A stretch of DNA of 64,000 nt, from the NCBI RefSeq assembly GCF_903469665.1, contig NZ_CAGKLC010000013.1, positions 1 through 64,000 on the forward strand. The letters run 5' to 3'. A program made the translations under genes and the position numbers. The DNA comes from Flavobacterium sp. UGB4466 (GTDB taxonomy: Bacteria > Bacteroidota > Bacteroidia > Flavobacteriales > Flavobacteriaceae). Below the pieces are notes generated by a model. That model had not been told where the DNA came from. It made no database searches and worked only from the letters and a program-made list of their open reading frames with translations. Below, one piece after another: positions 34,844-44,379 of this stretch. Position 1 is the stretch's first letter. Each line of letters opens with the position of its first letter.

Positions 34844-35872
34844 ATGAAAAAAATTATACTTAAATTTACAAAGTGGGCACTTCTAATTTGCCTCGCAATA
34901 TTCATAGTTAAAGGATGCATTCCGACAACTCCTGATGTACCTCATATTACACCTCGCGCAACTACTCAATACTGGAATTTACCTACAGGTTCAAAAATTG
35001 CTTATACGCACATTGCAGGCAAAGGAGAAAAAAAACCATATCCAATTATTTACCTGCACGGTGGTCCCGGAGGATATGTCTATACCAAAAATATTGAAAC
35101 ATTAGGAAAGTTTTCTGCATCGGGCTATGATGTATATTTATACGACCAGGTAGGTTGCGGGCTTTCGGAAAGACTGGAAAACGTTAGCGAATATACAGCT
35201 GTACGCCATGTAAACGACCTTGAAGCAATTGTCAAATTATTAGGTGTTGAAAAAGTAATTCTGGTTGGACAATCCTGGGGTGGAGCATTAGCAGTATTAT
35301 ATTCCGCTGAGCATTTGGACAAAGTAGACAGAATTGTTTTTACTTGTCCCGGTGCGATTAAACCTGCAAATGAAGCGTTAGAAAAAATTAAAGCACCCGA
35401 CAGCCTGAATTTAAAAGAACCATACAATCCAAATTCAAAAATACTTCCAATTGTGCTTCAACCAAGGTATGTATCTATAGGAATTTGGGCAAGATTTTTT
35501 GGAAAAAAACTGGCTAATGATAAAGAAGCTGATGGTTATCTTACCGGTATGGCTAATGTTTTTACGAAAGGTCTTGTTTGCGACTCAACTAACGTATTGA
35601 AAGAAGAAGGAGGTGCCGGTAGTTATTGTAATTTAAATACAAGTGTAAGTTATGGTGATTTAAAGGATCCCAGAATAAAACTGAAAAACAACAAAATTCC
35701 TGTTTTGGTCATGAAAGGACAATGCGATAATATTGATTGGGGCTATACGAAAGAGTATCTTGACTTGTTTAGTAATAGCACGTTCAAATTAATTCCAAGT
35801 GCAGGACATCAGATTTTTGCAGAACAACCCGAATTATATACCAAAACAATTAAAGATTTTTTAACCCAATAA
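34844..35872 (+). CDS. Alpha/beta hydrolase, proline iminopeptidase-like lipoprotein
   Basis: A 342-residue hydrolase. The N-terminal hydrophobic segment ends at Cys25 (FIVKGCIPTT), a plausible lipobox. The oxyanion-hole motif LHGGPGG (71-77) and nucleophile elbow GQSWGG with Ser144 are those of the prolyl iminopeptidase (S33) group. The Asp lies in GQCDNIDWG and the His in SAGHQIFAEQPE. It may trim N-terminal proline from peptides in the periplasm; other esterase roles are possible. ATG 34844 is chosen because it precedes the signal segment. It is followed by a LytTR regulator on the same strand. Confidence 0.85.
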   Translation: MKKIILKFTKWALLICLAIFIVKGCIPTTPDVPHITPRATTQYWNLPTGSKIAYTHIAGKGEKKPYPIIYLHGGPGGYVYTKNIETLGKFSASGYDVYLYDQVGCGLSERLENVSEYTAVRHVNDLEAIVKLLGVEKVILVGQSWGGALAVLYSAEHLDKVDRIVFTCPGAIKPANEALEKIKAPDSLNLKEPYNPNSKILPIVLQPRYVSIGIWARFFGKKLANDKEADGYLTGMANVFTKGLVCDSTNVLKEEGGAGSYCNLNTSVSYGDLKDPRIKLKNNKIPVLVMKGQCDNIDWGYTKEYLDLFSNSTFKLIPSAGHQIFAEQPELYTKTIKDFLTQ

Positions 35873-35971
35873 GATTATCAACAAAAGAAAAATGTGTAAC
35901 CACTGTACATTGCAAGACACTAAGGTTTCACAACGCTCCGTTTTTTTTTAACTTTACAAAAAATAAACGAA

Positions 35972-36730
35972 ATGAAAATAGTCATCATTGAAGATGAACA
36001 TCTCGCCTCTACCTATCTCAAAACCATTCTGGAAGAGCAGACTATCCTTCCGATCAGTGAAATTACAGTACTGAAATCGGTAAAGGGTGCTGTTGCCTTT
36101 TTTAAAGCGAATGCCGTTGATCTGGCATTTATGGATATTCATTTGGGAGATGGTAAAAGCCTCGATATTTTCGAGCAGGCTCTCGTGTCATGCCCCGTTA
36201 TTTTTATCACTGCTTATGACTCTTATGCGGTAAAAGTTTTCAAACATTTTACTATTGATTATCTACTTAAACCTTACGAAGAGGAAGAATTACTCGAAGC
36301 TTTGCACAAATACAAAAACATAAAAGAAACCTTTAACAGCAATTCAGTTGTTGAATCTTTGGTTGAAATTGAGAATCAAAGCAACATTCAGCATCATTTT
36401 TTGGTGAGCCACAGAGACAAACTAATTTCTGTTAATGACACTTCAATTCCCTTTTTCTTTGCTACCGGAAAACACCTGTTTATCCACACCAACTCCGGCA
36501 GTAGTTATCTGTACAATAATAATTTGAAAGACCTCATCAATAAACTTGATCCGGCTCTTTTCTTTAAAATCAACAGAAAATATATTATCAACCGTCATTC
36601 TGTTCAGGAAATTGTAAAACATTCGAGCCAGAAAATCGAAATATTACTGAATGTTACCGTTCCGGATACAGAATCTATTATTTTAAGTAAAAAGGAAATC
36701 AATAATTTTAAAAACTGGCTCGATTCCTAA
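35972..36730 (+). CDS. LytTR response regulator (receiver plus LytTR), orphan
   Basis: A 252-residue regulator. The receiver domain is at 1-115 with Asp55 in FMDIHLGDGKSLDIF and Lys in YLLKPYEEEEL. The LytTR DNA-binding domain (about 150-250) includes FFKINRKYIINRHSVQEI. No kinase gene is adjacent. It converges on the beta-barrel protein gene at 36765. The orphan LytS-type kinase at 20838 could be its partner. Confidence 0.9.
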   Translation: MKIVIIEDEHLASTYLKTILEEQTILPISEITVLKSVKGAVAFFKANAVDLAFMDIHLGDGKSLDIFEQALVSCPVIFITAYDSYAVKVFKHFTIDYLLKPYEEEELLEALHKYKNIKETFNSNSVVESLVEIENQSNIQHHFLVSHRDKLISVNDTSIPFFFATGKHLFIHTNSGSSYLYNNNLKDLINKLDPALFFKINRKYIINRHSVQEIVKHSSQKIEILLNVTVPDTESIILSKKEINNFKNWLDS

Positions 36731-36764
36731 AATTCAATTCGAGTAAAGAATATAGATTTCCAGA

Positions 36765-39116
36765 TTATTCAGAATCCGGAAGTCTGTCGGCTTCATTCTT
36801 TTTTCGGTTGAAACGGTAAATTACAGTCAATCTGATATATCTTCCCTGAGAACGAAACTCTGATTCTAAATAATAGAGGGGTGTACTGACCGTTTGTTTG
36901 GTTAGTTGCGAATTGAAAAGGTTGTTCACGTTTAAAGTAACCGACATTTTATCGTTAAAAAAGTCCTTGTTTAAACCAATATTGGCCGAGTATTGTGCCT
37001 CAGTAACCGATTGAACTCCCTGATTTTTACCTCGGTATTTAAAACTAAAATCACCTGAAATTATTTTTGGAAACTTCACAACCGAACGAAAGCCCGACAA
37101 CCAGGTTTCATCTTCCACATCATAGACCACCTCTTTGTAAGTGCCCTGCTGTTTGAATTTGTAGTAATTAAAATCCAAAGACAATCTCAGCCATTTTGTG
37201 GGACTGTAGGTAGAAGAAACTTCTGCTCCGTAACGATCTTCGGTGTCCAGATTTACCGGTGTTCTCACGAAATAATTTTCATCTGTACGCTGTAGAATAT
37301 ACTCGAAAAAATCGGTAGTGTGCTGATAGTATACAGACGGATTAATACTGAATTTTCCGGGTTTGGCCAGTAAAGTCAATTCAAAAGAATTCGTAAACAT
37401 CGGATTCAAATCCGGGTTTCCTACAGTAAGATTGCGCAAATCTGAAAGCCCGGAAAAAGGATTCAGCTGCCAAAACCTCGGACGATTGATCCGTTTGCTA
37501 TAGCTAAGCTGTAAGTCCGTTTTTTCGGTTAGATTGTATACTAAATGAACGGTTGGAAACAGATTGATATAATTTTTAGTGTTGCTGAACAAGTTCTTAG
37601 AATCGGCAATTTTTATATCGGATAATTCTGCCCGCAAACCTGCCAGATAACTGAACTTTTTAATTTTACTCCCAAACTGAATGTAACCACTATAGAGGTT
37701 CTCGTCGTATTTTAATTTATTGGTAAACTGATCCTGCAGCACCTCATCCAAAATCGTATAATAATCACTTCTGATGGCGCGTAAATCGCTTCTGATTCCC
37801 ATCTCAATTTTAGAATTTTCGTTTATCGGATTTACAAAATCAGATTTTAGAAAGATATCGTTACTGCTTTCTATATCGCGGCTGTACAGATTAGAAACTT
37901 CGGGTTCATAAGGCATCGTTTTTTGCTGATCGATGTATTGATTTTCATCGTCGTGCCAAAAATCATATTGCAGGCTGGTCGTCCATTTTTTATCCTTTTT
38001 ATCAAATGTTTTTACATAATTTAATTCTAAGGCATTGTAAAACTTAGGTTCCTTATAATTTTCATAGCGATTGATGATACTGTCAATTGCATGATTGGCA
38101 TTGGTATACTGGTACCCAATTGCCGTTTTATAATTGTTATTGTTTCTGTCGCGATAGTAACTTCCTGTTAAGGTATTTTTGGCATTAATGTAATAATCTC
38201 CTCCTACGTAAATATTGTAGATGCTATTATTTCTTCGGATATCATCGTATTGATTCAGCGTGGTTACTACGTTGTTGCTGGTATTGCGCTGAAACTGTCT
38301 GTTGGAAGCAAAAACGTCAATGTAACGGTATCCTATATTGGAAAACAAATTGACTTTTTCGGTTTTATAACTCACATTGGCATTCAGACTATGATTTGCC
38401 GGATTCCCTATTCCTGCCTGCAGCGAGCCGTTGAATCCCTGCATACTGTTTTTCTTTAGTATGATGTTTATAATTCCCGCACTCCCCTGCGCTTCGTAAG
38501 CCGCTGAGGGGTTTGTAATGACTTCTACCTTTTCAATATTCCCCGCCGAAATTTGAGATAAACCGTTATTGGCCGTTAACATGGATGGTTTTCCATTAAT
38601 TAAAACCGTAACACCGCTATTGCCTCTAAGACTTACTGCCCCGGCAATATCGACATTCACAGAAGGAACATTATTCAAAATATCATTGGCTGTTCCGCCT
38701 TTGGAGAGAATGTCTTTTCCAACGTTGAATACTTTTTTATCCATTTTTAGTTCTACGGCCGATTTTTCAGCTACGACATTCACTTCATTTAGTTCATTGA
38801 CTTCTTCTTCCAGTAAAACGTCTTTTAAAATCAAATCTTTCTGAAGTGAAATCGCGTTTACGGTGAATGGTTTGTAGGACATCAATTCGATTTTCAACTG
38901 ATAATTTCCGGGAGAACTCTTGAAAACATAAATCCCGTTTTCATCAGAAGAAACTGTTCTCTTTTTCTGATCAGACGATTCCAGCGTGACGGTGACATAG
39001 GGCAGCGATTGTTTTGTTTTGGAGTCCATAACTTTTCCTTTAAGCGTAAATTCATTGGTCTGTGCCACAGCTTCAAAGCCTAAAGAAAGGAGGATGAGTA
39101 AGATGAGCTTTTTCAT
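36765..39116 (-). CDS. TonB-receptor-like outer membrane beta-barrel protein
   Basis: A 783-residue outer-membrane protein. The signal ends EAVAQ at about 19. A carboxypeptidase-regulatory-like domain (about 25-105) is followed by a plug-like domain with GTANDILNNVPSVNVDIAG, VTVLINGKPSMLT and AAYEAQGSAGIINIILKK. The barrel ends YIRLTVIYRFNRKKNEADR. It belongs to the outer membrane beta-barrel family that is common next to LytTR systems in Flavobacteria. It is transcribed divergently from the LytS/LytTR pair at 39327 (210-base shared region), which suggests control by that pair. The substrate is unknown. Confidence 0.88.
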   Translation of the reverse strand: MKKLILLILLSLGFEAVAQTNEFTLKGKVMDSKTKQSLPYVTVTLESSDQKKRTVSSDENGIYVFKSSPGNYQLKIELMSYKPFTVNAISLQKDLILKDVLLEEEVNELNEVNVVAEKSAVELKMDKKVFNVGKDILSKGGTANDILNNVPSVNVDIAGAVSLRGNSGVTVLINGKPSMLTANNGLSQISAGNIEKVEVITNPSAAYEAQGSAGIINIILKKNSMQGFNGSLQAGIGNPANHSLNANVSYKTEKVNLFSNIGYRYIDVFASNRQFQRNTSNNVVTTLNQYDDIRRNNSIYNIYVGGDYYINAKNTLTGSYYRDRNNNNYKTAIGYQYTNANHAIDSIINRYENYKEPKFYNALELNYVKTFDKKDKKWTTSLQYDFWHDDENQYIDQQKTMPYEPEVSNLYSRDIESSNDIFLKSDFVNPINENSKIEMGIRSDLRAIRSDYYTILDEVLQDQFTNKLKYDENLYSGYIQFGSKIKKFSYLAGLRAELSDIKIADSKNLFSNTKNYINLFPTVHLVYNLTEKTDLQLSYSKRINRPRFWQLNPFSGLSDLRNLTVGNPDLNPMFTNSFELTLLAKPGKFSINPSVYYQHTTDFFEYILQRTDENYFVRTPVNLDTEDRYGAEVSSTYSPTKWLRLSLDFNYYKFKQQGTYKEVVYDVEDETWLSGFRSVVKFPKIISGDFSFKYRGKNQGVQSVTEAQYSANIGLNKDFFNDKMSVTLNVNNLFNSQLTKQTVSTPLYYLESEFRSQGRYIRLTVIYRFNRKKNEADRLPDSE

Positions 39117-39311
39117 TTTTGGTTTGGTTTATAATTTTCACCAAAACTCTTCTTTAATTGTATGCGAAAATCAAGCGCATGCTATACAGTTCTTTCCGAT
39201 CGATAAACCATTTAATAATGAGTATTAACGGTGTTTATCTTCGCTTTTTATGCGTTAATGCCTTTTTTGAACCTGTTTGTCGACACATTCTTTCTCTTTC
39301 TAAATAAATAC

Positions 39312-39319
39312 TAACTTTG
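39312..39319 (+). promoter_or_regulatory. -7 element of the LytS/LytTR operon
   Basis: TAACTTTG fits TAnnTTTG and ends only 7 bases before the ATG at 39327. The transcript may therefore be nearly or fully leaderless. Confidence 0.55.
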
Positions 39320-39326
39320 GTCTACT

Positions 39327-40415
39327 ATGTCAGTATTCGAAAAACTCATCAACTATTCCTCAGCACACAGGCTTCCAACACACATTATGTTTTGGTTTTG
39401 CCTGTATATCATGTTCCTTGGTAAAAACAATTTTGATGACCCTTCTTTTAATCTTCCATATGAAATGCTGGGAATTGCATTCGATCTGTTTTTCTCTATC
39501 CTGTTTGCCTATTTCCTTTCCTATCGCATTCTTCCGCGCTTAATGACGCCCAAAAATCATAGTATGGTCTGGCTTGAATTTATAGTGGGCTCTTATCTTA
39601 TCTCGGCTATTAACCGAACCATGGTCATTTATGTACTGGAACCTATTGTACGTAAACCTCCTTTTGAACAGGAATCTGTTTTTGAAATCTTTACAGATGT
39701 TTCAAAACTGTTTCGATCGTATTTTATACAATCCTTTTTTCTTTCTTTATTTTTTGTTTTTGTAAAACAGGTTAAAAACCTCTATTTAGTTCAGAAAAAA
39801 GCATTATTACTGGAAAAACAAAAGGCAGAAACAGAGCTAAAAGTGCTAAAAGCTCAATTGAACCCTCATTTTTTGTTCAACACGCTCAACAATATTTATT
39901 CGCTTTCCCTTGTTAATTCACCAATTACCTCACCATCAATTGCCGTTTTGTCTGAAATATTAGATTGTATTTTGTATCGCTGTAGCGGCACTTATGTACC
40001 TGTTTCGCAAGAAATTGCATTGCTGAACAATTATATTGCACTTGAAAAATTGCGATATGATGAAAGGCTTAGTGTCATTTTTAATACCGAAGTCGACCAT
40101 AATGATGTTATTGCGCCTTTAATTTTACTTTCATTAGTCGAAAATGCTTTTAAACATGGCGCCGGAGAAGATACGGATTCCCCAATTATAGTTATCGATT
40201 TAAAACTAAAGAACAGTCATTTTAGCTTTACGGTTAAAAACACTATTGGGAAGAGTGAAACTGAATCTGAAAACGGTAAAATTGGACTGAACAATATCAT
40301 ACAACAACTGGACAAAATTTATCCGGAAAACTATACTTTTGAGGTTACCAAAAACGATACTCATTTTACAGCCCATTTAGAAATTAAGCTGCAAAACGAT
40401 TCCAACCAAGCTTAG
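39327..40415 (+). CDS. LytS-type sensor histidine kinase
   Basis: A 362-residue kinase. About four transmembrane helices lie in residues 15-150. A coiled segment and the His_kinase domain follow, with QLNPHFLFNTLNNIYSLSLV near 180 and VENAFKHGAGED in the ATPase region. It lacks a separate sensor domain. The regulator gene begins 4 bases after its stop. The divergent beta-barrel gene may be its target. Confidence 0.9.
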   Translation: MSVFEKLINYSSAHRLPTHIMFWFCLYIMFLGKNNFDDPSFNLPYEMLGIAFDLFFSILFAYFLSYRILPRLMTPKNHSMVWLEFIVGSYLISAINRTMVIYVLEPIVRKPPFEQESVFEIFTDVSKLFRSYFIQSFFLSLFFVFVKQVKNLYLVQKKALLLEKQKAETELKVLKAQLNPHFLFNTLNNIYSLSLVNSPITSPSIAVLSEILDCILYRCSGTYVPVSQEIALLNNYIALEKLRYDERLSVIFNTEVDHNDVIAPLILLSLVENAFKHGAGEDTDSPIIVIDLKLKNSHFSFTVKNTIGKSETESENGKIGLNNIIQQLDKIYPENYTFEVTKNDTHFTAHLEIKLQNDSNQA

Positions 40416-40419
40416 AACA

Positions 40420-41124
40420 ATGAAAATAAGATGTTTATTAGTCGATGATGAGCCTTTGGCCATAAACCTGCTGCAAAATCACATCAGTAAGCTGGATTAT
40501 TTTGAGATTGTAGGAACCTGTCCGAATGCCTTAAAAGCTGCCGAAGTATTAAGAACTACGGCTGTTGATCTGATGTTTCTGGATATTAAAATGCCTCAGA
40601 TCACGGGAATTGATTTTTTAAAAACATTAAAAAACCCTCCGGCTATTATTTTCACAACGGCTTATCGTGAATATGCTTTGGAAAGCTACGAACATGATAT
40701 TGTAGATTATTTACTCAAACCCATTACTTTTGATCGCTTTTTTAAAGCCACTGATCGTTATTTACGCATCAGTGGCCCAAGCAATACAAAAATTATAACG
40801 CCGCCTCTTGAGAGTTTTATTTACATCAGAAGCGGTACTAAATTCCACAAAATCAATACAGACAGTGTTTTGTTTATTGAAAGTGTGAAAGACTACATTG
40901 TGGTTCATCAGAAGGAAGGCATAAAACTAACCTCTAAATACAAAATCGGCGATATTGAAGCAGAACTTCAGGGAAAAGATTTTCTTCGGGTACACCGTTC
41001 TTTTATCATCAATTTAAAAAACATTACTGCCTTTACCGCTTATGATGTTGAAATTGGCTCCATAGAAATTCCTATTGGAGCAAGCTATAAAGAATACGTT
41101 TTTAAAATATTAAAAGGTTCATAA
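40420..41124 (+). CDS. LytTR response regulator
   Basis: A 234-residue regulator. The receiver has DDEP at 9-12 and phospho-acceptor Asp55 in MFLDIKMPQITG. The LytTR domain (about 130-232) includes LFIESVKDYIVVHQ and FLRVHRSFIINLKNI. It is cotranscribed with the LytS-type kinase (4-base gap). Its 3' end faces the MDR reductase gene 18 bases away. Confidence 0.92.
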   Translation: MKIRCLLVDDEPLAINLLQNHISKLDYFEIVGTCPNALKAAEVLRTTAVDLMFLDIKMPQITGIDFLKTLKNPPAIIFTTAYREYALESYEHDIVDYLLKPITFDRFFKATDRYLRISGPSNTKIITPPLESFIYIRSGTKFHKINTDSVLFIESVKDYIVVHQKEGIKLTSKYKIGDIEAELQGKDFLRVHRSFIINLKNITAFTAYDVEIGSIEIPIGASYKEYVFKILKGS

Positions 41125-41142
41125 CCTCATCCCTACTTGTCT

Positions 41143-42156
41143 TTAGAACTTAATAGCAATTTTTCCTATAGTCTTCCCTGACTCTAAAAGTTCATGTGCT
41201 TTTTTGAAATTCGCTGCTGTTAAACCTGTTAGCGTTACATTTAGCGTTGATTTTAGAATGCCCTGATCTAAAAGATCTGCCAGTCTATTCAAAATAACGT
41301 GCTGTTCCTGCATATCATCGGTTTCATACATCGATCGTGTGTACATAAGCTCCCACGAGAAGGAGGCACTTTTATTTTTCAATTTGTTCAGAGCTACGGG
41401 ATCACTGCTTCCGGTAATAGAAGCAATATGTCCTTGCGGTTTAATCAATTCGACCATAGTATCCCAATACGAATTCGTATCTACAAAATCTAAAATAAAA
41501 TCGACCTGTTGAAACCCGGCTTCCTGAACCGTAGCAATTAAATTTCGGTGATCGACTACATAATCGGCTCCCTGCTCTTTGCACCAGGCTATAGTTTCTG
41601 GGCGGGATGCGGTTGCAATAACGGTGAGACCCGCTACTTTTTTGGCCAATTGAATAGCGATCGAACCTACTCCTCCTGCCCCTCCAATAATCAAAATCGA
41701 CTTACCCTTATCTTTTTCAGGATTGATTCGGATACGGTCAAAGAGAATTTCCCAGGCTGTTAAACCAGTTAAAGGCATGACTGCCGATTCTTCAAGGCTT
41801 AAGGACTTTGGTTTTCTGCCTACAATTCGTTCGTCAATACTTTGGTATTCGGCATTGCTGCCCGGTTTGGTAATATCTCCAGCATAAAACACTTCATCAC
41901 CTACCTTAAACAAAGTCACCTTCTCTCCTATTACCTCCACAATACCCACAGCATCCCAGCCTATAATCTTCGGAGTTTCTAAAACGGTATCTTTTGTACT
42001 ATTCTGACGAATTTTAAAATCAACGGGATTAACCGATACTGCACTTATTTTTACTAACAAATCACGTTCTCCGGGAACTGGTTTTGGAGTTACAAATGCT
42101 ATAAAACTCTCCTCTTCAGCAATTGGCAACGATGTTTTAAATCCTATGGCTTTCAT
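41143..42156 (-). CDS. MDR-family quinone oxidoreductase (zinc-binding alcohol dehydrogenase family)
   Basis: A 337-residue cytosolic NAD(P)H-dependent reductase. The GroES-like N-terminal domain contains SVNPVDFKIRQ and IIGWDAVGIVEVIG. The Rossmann domain has the nucleotide motif IGGAGGVGSIAIQLAK (about 152-167). Structural and catalytic zinc cysteines are not evident, as in quinone oxidoreductases. It probably detoxifies quinones or enones. It lies beside an NmrA-like reductase on the same strand and the HxlR regulator beyond, which suggests an electrophile-response module. Confidence 0.87.
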   Translation of the reverse strand: MKAIGFKTSLPIAEEESFIAFVTPKPVPGERDLLVKISAVSVNPVDFKIRQNSTKDTVLETPKIIGWDAVGIVEVIGEKVTLFKVGDEVFYAGDITKPGSNAEYQSIDERIVGRKPKSLSLEESAVMPLTGLTAWEILFDRIRINPEKDKGKSILIIGGAGGVGSIAIQLAKKVAGLTVIATASRPETIAWCKEQGADYVVDHRNLIATVQEAGFQQVDFILDFVDTNSYWDTMVELIKPQGHIASITGSSDPVALNKLKNKSASFSWELMYTRSMYETDDMQEQHVILNRLADLLDQGILKSTLNVTLTGLTAANFKKAHELLESGKTIGKIAIKF

Positions 42157-42286
42157 CTTTATAATTTTTAAGTTCTATTATTATTACAAAGATAAATACA
42201 GTCCGAATCTTACAAACGGTATAATTTTATACTAAACCAGTATATTTTTATCAAAAATCAATAGCACTTTAGAATTCTCAAATACT

Positions 42287-42314
42287 AAGAAGCTGGTCCT
42301 AAAACCAGCTTCTT
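42287..42314 (-). terminator. Hairpin after the NmrA-like gene
   Basis: AAGAAGCTGGT / ACCAGCTTCTT, perfect 11-bp arms with a 6-nt loop, directly beyond the stop on the minus strand. The T-tract that follows is weak. Confidence 0.65.
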
Positions 42315-42325
42315 ACTTTTACTAT

Positions 42326-43204
42326 TTAAAATTTAGCGGCAAATTCTTTTGCAAAATCTTCCAGTTTAGTTCGTCCTTCAACAGCACTATAATCGCCTAA
42401 AAAATGTGCTGCAATTTTACCGTTTCTAAAACCTGATCCCATTTCGGTATACAATTCAGCAATTTCTTCCGGTAGTCCCGCTTGTTTCATTCCGTCAAGA
42501 GATTGTACATCGGTAAATTCTATCCATGGTAAATCCGGTTTTCCAATGGCTGAGCCTAAAGTTTTGGCTACTTCATCCGGAGTTCGCACATCACTTACAA
42601 TATAACGAATGTTCTTTCCCGTTATCGTTTTTAGTAATTCTTCAGACACTGCTGTGGCAATATCTTCAGGATGTACAAAAGGAATTGTAGTGTTAGAAGG
42701 ATAATTTGCTCCAATAATTCCTGCTCCCTTAATCATTGGAACATCATGATACAAATTCGTGTAGAAAAAACCCGCACGAAGATACGTAACTGATATGTTC
42801 TCTAATGACTCATATAATTTCTCGATATTATGAAGTCCGGCAATTGGACCATTTCCTCCCGGTAAATCTGCACCAATGCTGCTCAGCATTACCACACGTT
42901 TTACTCCGGCAGCTGCTATGGCTTTTGCAAGTGCTTTACCGGCGTCCGTAGTATTGGTAACGATATTAACTCCTCCCATATTAGGCGGAGTCATTGCAAA
43001 TACAGCATCAGCCCCTTCAAATGCGCTTTGCAAAAAAGCGGCATCACTTACAGAACCTATCGCTGCTTTGGCTCCAGCTGCTTCAATCATCTTTACCCGG
43101 TCTGCACTACTACTGATTACTGTTACCTCATGTCCCGAGGCAATAAGTTTTTGGGTCAATGGCTTACCTATGTTTCCTAATGAACCTGAAATTGTAATTT
43201 TCAT
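42326..43204 (-). CDS. NmrA/QOR2-like NAD(P)H-dependent reductase
   Basis: A 292-residue atypical short-chain dehydrogenase. The N-terminal Rossmann motif is ISGSLGNIGKPLTQKL, followed by the dinucleotide acid region ISSSADR and VVMLSSIGADLPGG. This is the layout of NmrA-like and QOR2-type quinone reductases. It probably reduces quinones or azo compounds. It is divergent from an HxlR regulator, with overlapping promoters and a palindromic operator candidate in the 81-base gap, so it is the likely primary target of that regulator. Confidence 0.88.
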   Translation of the reverse strand: MKITISGSLGNIGKPLTQKLIASGHEVTVISSSADRVKMIEAAGAKAAIGSVSDAAFLQSAFEGADAVFAMTPPNMGGVNIVTNTTDAGKALAKAIAAAGVKRVVMLSSIGADLPGGNGPIAGLHNIEKLYESLENISVTYLRAGFFYTNLYHDVPMIKGAGIIGANYPSNTTIPFVHPEDIATAVSEELLKTITGKNIRYIVSDVRTPDEVAKTLGSAIGKPDLPWIEFTDVQSLDGMKQAGLPEEIAELYTEMGSGFRNGKIAAHFLGDYSAVEGRTKLEDFAKEFAAKF

Positions 43205-43231
43205 CTTTGTTTATTTTTTTATGTTCTGTAA

Positions 43232-43266
43232 CAAAGGTATATTTGTACTTACTTTTGTACAAGTAC
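43232..43266. promoter_or_regulatory. Overlapping divergent promoters and HxlR operator candidate
   Basis: Minus-strand TACCTTTG (43239-43232) serves the reductase and plus-strand TATATTTG (43238-43245) serves hxlR. Over the -33 region of the reductase lie inverted arms GTACTT (43245-43250) and AAGTAC (43261-43266), plus the palindrome TTGTACAA (43256-43263). Confidence 0.65.
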
Positions 43267-43285
43267 TTACCCTAAAGTATGCACT

Positions 43286-43654
43286 ATGACCGCAATCAAA
43301 GAATCATCGACTATTCAGGAAAACAAGCAATATGCTTTAGACCAATGCCCTGTAACTTATGTTATGGAAAAAATTGGAGGCTATTGGAAACCCATTATCA
43401 TTTACCATCTTTCAGGCGGGAGCAAACGTTACAGCGAACTAAAAAGGGCTATCCCTGCAGTTACCGAAAAGATGCTGATACAACATTTAAAACAGCTCGA
43501 AGCCGACCATCTTGTCATTAGAGAAGCTAAACCGGTTGTACCTCCTTTTGTGACCTATAGCTTAAGTCCTTCGGGAAAAGGTTTAATGCCTGTTATCGAA
43601 GCTATGGCGACATGGGCCTTCAAGGATAAGGAAGATGGATTTAAGAATTCTTAA
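43286..43654 (+). CDS. HxlR-family transcriptional regulator
   Basis: A 122-residue winged-helix regulator: YVMEKIGGYWKPIIIYHL, KRYSELKRAIPAVTEKMLIQHLKQLE, then YSLSPSGKGLMPVIEAM. Cys21 (QCPVTYVM) is the conserved N-terminal Cys that acts as thiol sensor in YodB, HypR and QorR. By that analogy it represses the divergent reductase until quinones or disulfide stress modify Cys21. The nearby DoxX gene may belong to the same response. Confidence 0.92.
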   Translation: MTAIKESSTIQENKQYALDQCPVTYVMEKIGGYWKPIIIYHLSGGSKRYSELKRAIPAVTEKMLIQHLKQLEADHLVIREAKPVVPPFVTYSLSPSGKGLMPVIEAMATWAFKDKEDGFKNS

Positions 43655-43724
43655 AATAATTTGATCTCAAAAATAATCATCAAAGTAGCAGTACATCTTG
43701 TTATCTTTACCTAAAAAGATCCAA

Positions 43725-44162
43725 ATGAGAAAAATTGGTGCAACACAAGCAGGTTTCGTTTTAAGAATTGTTTTAGGAATTACGATGCTCTCTGCAGTTG
43801 CCGACCGTTTTGGTCTTTGGGGCGCTCCCGGTGCTCCCGGAGTAGCGTGGGGAAACTGGGACAATTTTATTGTTTACACCCAGACCTTAAACTCCTTTGC
43901 GAGTAGATCCCTAGCAGAAGTATTGGGTGCTTTGGCTACTTTTTTCGAGATTTTGTTTGGTTTGTTTCTCATCATAGGATTTAAAACCCGTTACATTGCT
44001 TTGGGAACCGCAGGTTTAATGCTTCTTTTTGCCTTCTCCATGGCGGTTTCTGTCTCTGTAAAAGCTCCTTTTGATTATTCGGTTCTAACAAGTGCTGCGG
44101 CAGCCTTATTGCTTTCTTCTTTGGACAAAACGTATCTTGCTTTAGACAATCAATCCCTATAA
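43725..44162 (+). CDS. DoxX family membrane protein
   Basis: A 145-residue membrane protein with four transmembrane helices (for example AGFVLRIVLGITMLSAVADRF and ALGTAGLMLLFAFSMAVSV). The layout is of the DoxX/DoxD-like family, often linked to redox or electrophile stress. ATG 43725 is preferred over the in-frame TTG at 43698, since TTGTTATCTTTA there looks like promoter sequence. It is 70 bases after hxlR in the same direction. Confidence 0.8.
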   Translation: MRKIGATQAGFVLRIVLGITMLSAVADRFGLWGAPGAPGVAWGNWDNFIVYTQTLNSFASRSLAEVLGALATFFEILFGLFLIIGFKTRYIALGTAGLMLLFAFSMAVSVSVKAPFDYSVLTSAAAALLLSSLDKTYLALDNQSL

Positions 44163-44379
44163 AAATTTATACAACTCATTCAAAATAAAAAATCCTCAAA
44201 AAATAACTACCCGCAAAAAGACCAAAATATTTGGCTTTCAACAACCTGCTTACCTCAAATACAAATTTTGTAAATCGCAATACAAATTATATAACAATTC
44301 CCAAATCTAAATTCTCAATTTAAACGTATGTATGAAAATACGATACTCCGGAGGAATTAAACTCAAATGGTAATGGTTT

